Below are positions 1 to 4,967 of a stretch of 5,322 nucleotides of DNA, piece by piece. This DNA is from Oscillospiraceae bacterium. GTDB taxonomy: Bacteria > Bacillota > Clostridia > Oscillospirales > Ruminococcaceae. Below the pieces are notes generated by a model. That model ran no database searches. It saw only the letters and a program-made list of their open reading frames with translations, and was not told where the DNA came from. The stretch's first letter is position 1. Every line of letters starts with the position of its first letter. A program made the position numbers and the translations under genes. Where the stretch lies: positions 1 through 5,322 of the forward strand of contig JAFYEQ010000212.1 of assembly GCA_017544185.1 (NCBI GenBank), read 5' to 3'.

Positions 1-419
1 ATATAGAGGTAGAGCTCACCGAGACCACCACCGACATAGAGTTCAAGGATCTCAAGCGCGTGGTGAGCGGACTGCAGAGGGCGGGCATATATACCTCCGT
101 CGATGACTTCGGTATAGGCTACTCCTCGCTGAACCTGATCAAGGAGATCCCCTGGAACGTCATCAAGATCGACCGCAGCTTCCTCCCCGACCGCAACAGC
201 GACGATGCCGACTCCGAGCGCCGCTCCATCATGTTCAAGTACGTGGTGGCTATGGCACAGGAGATGGGTCTGGAATGTATCGCCGAGGGCGTGGAGACCG
301 CCGAGCAGGTACAGCTCCTTCGCGACAACTCCTGCGATCTGGCTCAGGGCTTCTACTTCGACCGTCCGCTCCCTGTGGAGATATTCGAGCAGAAGCTCCC
401 CATGCGGGACAACGCATGA
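1..419 (+). CDS. EAL-domain cyclic-di-GMP phosphodiesterase, C-terminal part (5' end outside window)
   Basis: The gene is already open at the left edge. Its frame starts at base 3 and gives 138 residues before the TGA at 417-419. They match the second half of an EAL domain, which hydrolyses c-di-GMP to linear pGpG. Numbering from base 3, I see the ELTE motif (E4, E7), DDFGIGYSSL with the metal-binding pair D34/D35, KIDRSF with K55, AEGVET with E95, and QGFYFDRPLP with Q115. Spacings between these agree with the RocR residues E265, E268, D295/D296, K316, E352 and Q372, except for about four extra residues between K55 and E95 in an acidic, serine-rich loop (61-75). All catalytic residues within view are intact, so an active enzyme is likely. 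The EAL motif itself, the conserved Asn and any sensory or GGDEF domain lie upstream. A GTG at 60 is internal to the domain and not a credible start. Confidence 0.93.
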   Translation, partial: IEVELTETTTDIEFKDLKRVVSGLQRAGIYTSVDDFGIGYSSLNLIKEIPWNVIKIDRSFLPDRNSDDADSERRSIMFKYVVAMAQEMGLECIAEGVETAEQVQLLRDNSCDLAQGFYFDRPLPVEIFEQKLPMRDNA

Positions 420-433
420 GATATACTGACATC

Positions 434-465
434 ATGCACAGCCCCACGGCTGTGCATTTTGCATT
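434..465 (+). terminator. Intrinsic terminator after the EAL gene
   Basis: A perfect 10-bp stem (434-443 with 448-457) closes a 4-base CCAC loop and runs into TTTTGCATTT. It starts 15 bases after the EAL stop codon. This is the only hairpin in the window with a T-rich tail, and it separates the EAL transcript from the peptidase unit. Confidence 0.85.
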
Positions 466-500
466 TGTCGGATAAGGGTACTTTTTTCCGTTCTCTTCGG

Positions 501-506
501 TATAAT
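501..506 (+). promoter_or_regulatory. Probable -10 box of the peptidase gene
   Basis: A perfect TATAAT lies 41 bases upstream of the peptidase ATG, just after the terminator. I find no good -35. The hexamers giving 16-18 base spacers (around 477-484, overlapping GTACTT) match TTGACA poorly, and a run of six T lies at 482-487. The box sits in the 12-mer GGTATAATATAT (499-510), which recurs exactly at the purB promoter (3262-3273). Transcription would start near 513, giving an AT-rich leader of about 35 bases with GAGGG (536-540) as the ribosome binding site, 7 bases before the ATG. Confidence 0.65.
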
Positions 507-547
507 ATATGTTGATAATATGATGATAATGAAATGAGGGATGTATC

Positions 548-2608
548 ATGAAGATCAGATCAAGGCTCGCCGCTCTGGGGGCGGCATCAGTTATTTCCCT
601 GTCTGCACTGTCACCGGCTGCCTTTGCTGCCATAGAGAGCGTGGATGACACGTCGGGCATCGCTGCCCACATCGGGGGCAATGCCGCTATGACCGTGATG
701 GTATACCTGTGCGGCTCCGATCTGGAATCAAGAGCAGGCGACGCCACCAAGGACATCACAGACCTGCTGAGCGGCTACACCGGCACCAGAGACGTGAATT
801 TCATCATCCAGACCGGCGGGGCCTCGGAATGGCAGAAGTACGGCATATCCGCTGAAAGGTCGCAGCGTTACAAGGTCGTCAAGGGCGGTCTTGAGCTTAT
901 CGACGACAGTCTGGGACAAAAGGATATGGGCGACCCCGATACCCTTTCCGACTTCATAAAGTACTGCAAGACCAACTACCCCGCCGGCAGCTATGCGCTG
1001 GAGCTGTGGGATCACGGCGGAGGCACGCTCTACGGCTTCTGCCAGGATGAGAACTTCTTCGACGACGACGGCTACCATGACAGTATATCTCTCACAGAAT
1101 TTGACAAGGCGCTGAAGGCGGGCGGCACTAACTTCAAGTTCGTCGGCTTCGACACCTGCCTTATGTCCACCGTGGAGACAGCTGCCATAGTATCCAAATA
1201 CTCCCCCTACCTCATCGCCTCCGAGGAGACCTCCTACGGCTGGAAATACAAGAACTGGGTCCATCAGCTCTGCACCGATCCCTATACCGACGTGCCGGAG
1301 CTGGCGCAGACACTGATAGACGACTCAATAGACTTTCTCAATAAGAATGAGGGATATGTCACCAACGTTGATATCATCGATACCAAGGCAGCGGTATCAG
1401 AGGTGATCCCCGTCATCGACGAGTTCGCAGTATACGGCTCGAAGATGCTCTCCAAGAAGAAATACCCCGATATCGCGAAGGCAAGAGTGGGCTCTGAGCT
1501 GGATACGCCCAACTACGAAATGATCGACGTGATAGAGTTCTGCGACAACATCATAGACGAGACCACCGACACGAAGGATGAGGCCGCTGTAAAGAAGCTG
1601 CGCGAGAAGATGTCCGCAGCTGTCGACAAGGCTGTCATATACAACAGGACTACCGATGACGCAAAGGTGACGGAATACCTCAGCGGTCTGTCCATGACGC
1701 ATATCCATGAGGATCCCTGGTCCCTCGACGATCTGACCGCGCTCCACTCGAAGCTGGGCATACTCAAGAACTACGACAACTACCTGAAGTCCTACTGCAA
1801 CATCATGGCAGGCGGACAGATCTACTCCAAGGGGAACAAGGATCTGTACAAGGGCTGCAAGTGGTACAGCCCCAACAAGGCCTACTCCAAGAAGGAGTAC
1901 TCCAAGTACTTCACAAACGGCAAGGACATCAAGTTCTCCATCGGCGACGACGGCATTCCCTACTTCCCGCTGAACTACACGAAGATGCGCTTCTGCAAGG
2001 ACATACTCCTTGGTATGACAGTATACGACTCCGAAAAGGAGATCATGACTTACTACGGTGAGAACGGTGCGGACTGCATCTCGGGAGCTATCAACGACTA
2101 CAACGATGATATAGAGGACTACAGCGGATATATAGACGTCGGCTTTGACGGCAAATGGCTGGCTGTCAACGGCAAGATCCTCCCCGTGCAGCACGTAGCG
2201 ACCTATACCACCGACAATGAGCTCTACAACAAGGTATACATCGACTGCTACTACAACGGCGAACGCGCAAGGCTGTACCTGGCCTGGGACAACATAGACT
2301 CCCCCTACGGCGATCTGCTCTACTGGATGCCCGAGGGCAGTGACGGTAAGTACAGCGTCAAGTACCTCTGCAACTACGGCGACGTGTTCGATCCCATATT
2401 CCTGCAGTACGACTTCGCCGCTGACTCCTTCACGAACGTCACCATGGACGGCATGAAGACCAAGATCACCAAGAAGACCAGGTTCACATGGGAGAACGTG
2501 GACAAGCTGGGCAGCGTCGGACTGTACGTATTCATGGAAGACTACTTCGGGAACGAGTCCCAGAGCAGCTCCATAACATACGATAATGGCGTTTACACTA
2601 TCGACTGA
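548..2608 (+). CDS. Secreted clostripain-family (peptidase C11) cysteine protease
   Basis: The gene encodes 686 residues. The ATG at 548 is chosen for its GAGGG ribosome binding site 7 bases upstream and the signal peptide that follows at once: basic MKIRSR, a hydrophobic stretch to about residue 24, and a probable cleavage after AFA (residue 27). The C11 domain covers roughly residues 46-425. It opens with MTVMVYLCGSDLESRAGDA (48-66), which is typical of the family, and carries the catalytic His in LWDHGGG (H156) and the catalytic Cys in GFDTCLM (C204). D202, two residues before the Cys, matches the conserved Asp that in the related PmC11 is thought to shape the S1 pocket for Arg or Lys. Residues about 430-686 form an extra region rich in Tyr and Asp that I cannot assign. 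There is no sortase motif, C-terminal membrane helix or recognisable dockerin, so the mature enzyme is probably released. The natural substrate is unknown. Confidence 0.93.
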   Translation: MKIRSRLAALGAASVISLSALSPAAFAAIESVDDTSGIAAHIGGNAAMTVMVYLCGSDLESRAGDATKDITDLLSGYTGTRDVNFIIQTGGASEWQKYGISAERSQRYKVVKGGLELIDDSLGQKDMGDPDTLSDFIKYCKTNYPAGSYALELWDHGGGTLYGFCQDENFFDDDGYHDSISLTEFDKALKAGGTNFKFVGFDTCLMSTVETAAIVSKYSPYLIASEETSYGWKYKNWVHQLCTDPYTDVPELAQTLIDDSIDFLNKNEGYVTNVDIIDTKAAVSEVIPVIDEFAVYGSKMLSKKKYPDIAKARVGSELDTPNYEMIDVIEFCDNIIDETTDTKDEAAVKKLREKMSAAVDKAVIYNRTTDDAKVTEYLSGLSMTHIHEDPWSLDDLTALHSKLGILKNYDNYLKSYCNIMAGGQIYSKGNKDLYKGCKWYSPNKAYSKKEYSKYFTNGKDIKFSIGDDGIPYFPLNYTKMRFCKDILLGMTVYDSEKEIMTYYGENGADCISGAINDYNDDIEDYSGYIDVGFDGKWLAVNGKILPVQHVATYTTDNELYNKVYIDCYYNGERARLYLAWDNIDSPYGDLLYWMPEGSDGKYSVKYLCNYGDVFDPIFLQYDFAADSFTNVTMDGMKTKITKKTRFTWENVDKLGSVGLYVFMEDYFGNESQSSSITYDNGVYTID

Positions 2609-2616
2609 CATGACCA

Positions 2617-2643
2617 CTGACCGGCGTGATGAGCGCCGGTCGG
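2617..2643 (+). other. GC-rich hairpin between the peptidase and DUF3592 genes
   Basis: An 8-bp perfect stem (2619-2626 with 2634-2641) has a 7-base loop, TGATGAG. One wobble pair and one C-G pair extend it to 10 bp. No T-run follows, so it is not a standard intrinsic terminator. It may slow polymerase, protect the peptidase mRNA 3' end, or act with Rho. CTGACA at 2605-2610 and TGTCAG at 2649-2654 could add an outer helix. The lack of a visible promoter before 2684 suggests read-through into the next gene. Confidence 0.6.
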
Positions 2644-2672
2644 ATCCGTGTCAGCGGTATGTCACGAAACAC

Positions 2673-2679
2673 AAGGAGG
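2673..2679 (+). promoter_or_regulatory. Ribosome binding site that fixes the DUF3592 start
   Basis: AAGGAGG is close to a perfect anti-16S match and ends 4 bases before the ATG at 2684. The frame is open further upstream, to an alternative start at 2648, but that start has no ribosome binding site and would add a non-hydrophobic leader. The start at 2684 is therefore preferred. Confidence 0.85.
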
Positions 2680-2683
2680 AAAT

Positions 2684-3121
2684 ATGGATGATGTCAAAAG
2701 ACGCAGAGCGGGCATCGCGATGATAGTGCTGGGCGCGTTCTTTGTGATAGGGCTTTTCTCGGACATAGGGCGCTGGAAGATATGGTCGACAGACCCGGTC
2801 ACGGTACAGGCGACGGTGACAGGCAACGATGAGAGCTACAACTACCGCGGCAGTAAAAGCCACGGCAACATGTACACCTACGTCCCTCATGTGACCTACG
2901 AGGTACACGGGACGGTATACCACGACGTGAGGGTGTACGACGATACGCCCCGCCATTCCCCTGCCCCCGTGGGCTCCACGATCACGCTGACCGTGGACGG
3001 CAAGCACCCGCAGAAGATACTCAAGTCCCCGGGCGTGATGGCCTATGTATTCGGTGCGCTCTCGTTCTTCTGCATAGCGATAGGGATCTTGATAGTGCGA
3101 GGAAAGGGTATGGATGTGTAG
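2684..3121 (+). CDS. Small DUF3592-type membrane protein, function unknown
   Basis: The product has 145 residues. A basic start (KRRR, 5-8) precedes a first membrane helix at about 9-26. A soluble loop of about 90 residues follows, then a second helix at about 117-138 and a short basic tail (RGK). By the positive-inside rule both ends face the cytoplasm and the loop faces out. The loop has the family pattern: a beta-strand start VQATVTG (41-47), a Tyr/Gly-rich turn, YVPHVTYEVHGTVYHDV (66-82), and a late VGSTITLTVDGKHPQKI (96-112). This layout fits DUF3592, whose members have no settled biochemical role. The gene starts 75 bases after the peptidase stop with no obvious promoter of its own, so it may share that transcript. 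A functional link to the peptidase is unproven. The family assignment is from pattern recall, without a profile search. Confidence 0.8.
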   Translation: MDDVKRRRAGIAMIVLGAFFVIGLFSDIGRWKIWSTDPVTVQATVTGNDESYNYRGSKSHGNMYTYVPHVTYEVHGTVYHDVRVYDDTPRHSPAPVGSTITLTVDGKHPQKILKSPGVMAYVFGALSFFCIAIGILIVRGKGMDV

Positions 3122-3122
3122 C

Positions 3123-3173
3123 GGGACAAGACGGTGGGCAGGGCGGACACGCAGGTCCGCCCCTACTTGTCCC
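3123..3173. repeat. Nested palindromic element after the DUF3592 gene
   Basis: Two perfect 8-bp inverted repeats are nested here. The outer arms are GGGACAAG (3123-3130) and CTTGTCCC (3166-3173). The inner arms are GGGCGGAC (3141-3148) and GTCCGCCC (3155-3162) around a 6-base loop. On the opposite strand the inner part reads GTAGGGGCGGACC..., which resembles, from memory, dispersed short palindromes in many gut clostridial genomes. The right outer arm is also the first unit of the heptamer array. There is no T-run, so a terminator role is doubtful. Confidence 0.75.
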
Positions 3174-3200
3174 TTGTCTCTTGTCCCTTGTCCCTTGTCC
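3166..3200. repeat. Heptamer tandem repeat, five copies of CTTGTCC
   Basis: Five head-to-tail copies of CTTGTCC occupy 35 bases with a single mismatch (T at 3179 in the second copy). The lone inverted copy at 3123-3130 can pair with the unit at 3166, 3180, 3187 or 3194, so alternative hairpins are possible. The minus strand carries four full GGG tracts plus one interrupted tract (GAG), with 4-base gaps, which allows a G-quadruplex. No reading frame explains the array, and it should be prone to copy-number change. Confidence 0.9.
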
Positions 3201-3203
3201 CTG

Positions 3204-3223
3204 GCAACTGCGTTAGCAGTTGC
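3204..3223. repeat. Perfect hairpin GCAACTGC / GCAGTTGC upstream of purB
   Basis: Two 8-base arms (3204-3211 and 3216-3223) flank a GTTA loop, directly after the heptamer array. C-rich sequence follows instead of T, so it is not a standard terminator. It lies upstream of the purB -35, so it should not be in the purB mRNA unless an upstream transcript reads through. It looks like the right-hand part of the composite repeat island. Confidence 0.7.
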
Positions 3224-3240
3224 ATCCCCTCAATTCCCCC

Positions 3241-3269
3241 TTGCATTATCACGAGAGATATGGTATAAT
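3241..3269 (+). promoter_or_regulatory. Promoter of purB
   Basis: TTGCAT (3241-3246) and TATAAT (3264-3269) are separated by exactly 17 bases. The -10 is perfect and carries the TG of an extended -10 (TGG, 3261-3263), which offsets the -35 (3 of 6 to consensus). Transcription should start near 3276, leaving a leader of about 25 bases. That is too short for a purine riboswitch. It also rules out any purB start upstream of the promoter, although the frame stays open there. Confidence 0.8.
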
Positions 3270-3279
3270 ATATATACCA
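3261..3279. promoter_or_regulatory. Inverted repeat over the purB -10 and start site, possible operator
   Basis: TGGTATA (3261-3267) and TATACCA (3273-3279) form 7-bp arms around ATATA. The palindrome covers the -10 box and the expected start site, where a repressor would block polymerase. It does not resemble the Bacillus PurR box. AT-rich promoters yield such symmetry by chance, so an operator role is only a suggestion. Confidence 0.35.
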
Positions 3280-3300
3280 AGATACGAAAGGATGTTGTAT

Positions 3301-4737
3301 ATGACAGATACATCGACATATGAGTCCCCGTTCTGCACACGGTATGCCAGCAAGGAGATGCAGTACATCTTCTCCGCAGACAAGAAGTTCACCACCTGGA
3401 GACGCCTGTGGGTAGCACTGGCCCGTGCTGAGATGAAGCTGGGCCTGCCCGTCACCGAGGATCAGGTGAAGGAGCTGGAGGCTCATATAGACGATATAGA
3501 CTATGTATGCGCTGCCGAGCGCGAGAAGCAGGTGCGCCACGACGTTATGGCTCATGTATACACCTACGGCAAGGCCGCTCCCGCTGCAGCCGGTATCATA
3601 CATCTGGGCGCTACCTCCTGCTACGTTGGCGACAATACCGACGTGATCATCATGCGCGACGCTCTGGAGCTGGTGAAGGAGAAGCTGGTCACGGTGATCC
3701 GTCAGCTCTCCGATTTCGCTGAGACCTACAAGGACATGCCCGCTCTGGCGTATACTCATCTCCAGCCTGCACAGCTCACCACCGTGGGCAAGCGTGCTAC
3801 TCTGTGGATCAATGAACTGCTGATAGATCTGGATGAGCTGGAGTACCGCACCTCTACCCTCAAGCTCCTGGGCTCCAAGGGAACTACCGGTACACAGGCA
3901 TCCTTCATGGAGCTGTTCCACGGGGACAGCAGCAAGGTGAAGGAGCTGGAGCGCCTTATCGCCGAGGAGATGGGCTTTGACAAGGTAGTACCCGTGTCCG
4001 GTCAGACTTACTCCCGCAAGACCGACTATCAGGTGCTCTCCTCTCTGTCCAACGTGGCTCAGTCTGCTATGAAGTTCGCCAATGATATGCGCATACTCCA
4101 GAACTTCAAGGAGATGGAGGAGCCCTTCGAGAAGAACCAGATCGGCTCGTCGGCTATGCCCTACAAGCGCAACCCCATGCGCTGCGAGCGCATCACCGCT
4201 CTTGCCCGCTATCTCATGATAGACACTCTCAATCCTGCGTTCACTGCAGGCACCCAGTGGTTCGAGCGCACTCTCGACGACTCCGCGAACAAGCGCATCT
4301 CCGTGGCTGAGGGCTTCCTTGCCTGCGACGCGATACTGAATATCATGATCAACGTTACCTCCGGTCTGGTGGTATACCCCAAGATCGTGCGCCGCAGAGT
4401 TATGGCTGAGCTGCCTTTCATGGCATCCGAGAACATCATGATGGACGCAGTGGAGCGCGGCGGGGACCGTCAGGAGCTGCACGAGAAGATCCGCACCTAC
4501 GCTATGCAGGCAGGCAAGATGGTCAAGGAAGAAGGTCTGGACAACGACCTTATCGACCGCATCGCTGCCGATCCGTCCTTCGGTCTCACCCGTGAGGACA
4601 TCGACAAGACCCTGATCCCCGAGAACTACACCGGCAGATCTGCCGAGCAGGTAACGGAGTTCCTCGCAGACTGCGTACGCCCCGTCCTTGACCGCTACGG
4701 CGACAGAGCCAACGCGACAGCCGAGATCAACGTATAG
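3301..4737 (+). CDS. purB: Adenylosuccinate lyase
   Basis: The enzyme acts twice in purine synthesis, releasing fumarate from SAICAR to give AICAR and from adenylosuccinate to give AMP. It is a cytosolic homotetramer of the fumarase/aspartase superfamily. The product is 478 residues, full length for the family. The ATG at 3301 is chosen because AAAGGA (3287-3292) lies 8 bases upstream and the promoter excludes earlier starts. Visible motifs are RHDVMAHV (79-86, with H80 as the likely second catalytic-site His), HLGATSCYVGDNTD (101-114), YTHLQPAQLTTVGKR (151-165, general-acid H153), GTTGTQASF, SGQTYSRK, and the signature GSSAMPYKRNP (282-292), whose first Ser (S283) is the likely catalytic base. 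WFERTLDDSANKR and LVVYPKI follow. These blocks match the animal-type enzyme nearly word for word, unlike the shorter Bacillus-type PurB. The gene has its own promoter and no other pur gene next to it. No active-site residue is missing. Confidence 0.97.
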   Translation: MTDTSTYESPFCTRYASKEMQYIFSADKKFTTWRRLWVALARAEMKLGLPVTEDQVKELEAHIDDIDYVCAAEREKQVRHDVMAHVYTYGKAAPAAAGIIHLGATSCYVGDNTDVIIMRDALELVKEKLVTVIRQLSDFAETYKDMPALAYTHLQPAQLTTVGKRATLWINELLIDLDELEYRTSTLKLLGSKGTTGTQASFMELFHGDSSKVKELERLIAEEMGFDKVVPVSGQTYSRKTDYQVLSSLSNVAQSAMKFANDMRILQNFKEMEEPFEKNQIGSSAMPYKRNPMRCERITALARYLMIDTLNPAFTAGTQWFERTLDDSANKRISVAEGFLACDAILNIMINVTSGLVVYPKIVRRRVMAELPFMASENIMMDAVERGGDRQELHEKIRTYAMQAGKMVKEEGLDNDLIDRIAADPSFGLTREDIDKTLIPENYTGRSAEQVTEFLADCVRPVLDRYGDRANATAEINV

Positions 4738-4751
4738 CAGGCGGTGCCTGC
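4737..4751. other. Hairpin at the head of repeat copy 1
   Basis: GCAGGC (4737-4742) pairs with GCCTGC (4746-4751) around a GGT loop. The same GCCTGC can instead pair further on (see 4746-4780), so this hairpin and that one exclude each other. The equivalent hairpin in copy 2 differs in sequence but keeps all six pairs. Confidence 0.7.
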
Positions 4752-4780
4752 AGCCATTTCGCAGATGTTTAGCTGCAGGC
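4746..4780. other. Alternative longer hairpin within repeat copy 1
   Basis: GCCTGCAGC (4746-4754) and GCTGCAGGC (4772-4780) form a perfect 9-bp stem with a 17-base loop that contains CATTTCGCAG. It competes with the 4737-4751 hairpin because GCAGGCGGT occurs twice as a direct repeat (4737-4745 and 4775-4783). Copy 2 does not keep this pairing, so the longer stem may be specific to copy 1 or fortuitous. Confidence 0.55.
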
Positions 4781-4833
4781 GGTCTTGATACGGACCCGGC
4801 ATATGCATCACTATGGATGATATCGCTATGTGA

Positions 4834-4848
4834 GCGGGTAAGACCCGC
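4834..4848. other. Hairpin at the head of repeat copy 2
   Basis: GCGGGT (4834-4839) pairs with ACCCGC (4843-4848) around an AAG loop, exactly 97 bases after the copy 1 hairpin. Compared with copy 1, two of the six pairs have changed on both sides (A-T to G-C and C-G to T-A) and pairing is preserved. Confidence 0.75.
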
Positions 4849-4967
4849 AGCCATTTCGCAGGTATTTGCTTTCGGATCGTTACGATACGTACCCGGTAGA
4901 TGCATAACTGCGCTGGCGTTATCGTTGATCTGGCGGCAACACCCATCCACCGATACAAGGAGCTATT

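Larger units (their letters stand above)
4737..4932. repeat. Two tandem copies of a 97-bp structured intergenic repeat
   Basis: Copy 1 spans about 4737-4833 and copy 2 about 4834-4932, with an offset of exactly 97 bases through the best-conserved blocks. GCAGCCATTTCGCAG is identical at 4750-4764 and 4847-4861. A second 26-base block (4787-4812 and 4884-4909, containing ACCCGG and ATGCAT) matches at 22 positions. The stretch between these blocks is poorly conserved, and the right ends drift, with about a 2-base indel. Each copy begins with a 6-bp hairpin. The first copy starts on the last base of the purB stop codon. I find no coding sense, no T-run terminator and only very weak promoter-like sites here. 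Function is unknown. Confidence 0.85.

Noticed and set aside
60..62. GTG as a start codon of a short EAL protein
   Set aside because: The frame is open to the window edge and residues before it (ELTE motif) belong to the EAL domain, so it is an internal valine codon.
1397..2617. Long antisense open frame of 406 codons opposite the peptidase gene
   Set aside because: It lies within the sense gene apart from a few bases past its stop, has no ribosome binding site or known motif, and its Val/Leu-rich composition is what the opposite strand of a codon-biased gene gives. The sense frame has intact C11 motifs.
3123..3223. CRISPR array or intrinsic terminator in the repeat-rich spacer
   Set aside because: The heptamers are contiguous with no spacers, so this is not CRISPR. 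None of the hairpins is followed by a T-run, so a standard terminator is not supported.
3270..3300. Purine riboswitch or PurR box before purB
   Set aside because: The predicted leader is only about 25 bases, too short for a riboswitch, and no CCGAACAWT-like box is visible.
4818..4831. CcpA cre-like site upstream of malQ
   Set aside because: TGATATCGCTATGT fits 8 of 10 informative positions of TGWNANCGNTNWCA but misses the final CA. It lies 137 bases before the malQ start inside repeat copy 1 and is not kept in copy 2. Too weak to annotate.
4880..4908. Promoter for malQ (TTACGA, 17 bases, CATAAC)
   Set aside because: Both boxes are poor matches to consensus and lie inside a repeat copy. The spacing alone is not enough.
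3163..4950. Antisense open frame of 595 codons opposite purB and both flanking spacers
   Set aside because: It is a shadow of purB codon bias running through non-coding repeats on both sides. Its protein matches no family I recognise, and the sense strand encodes a complete purB.
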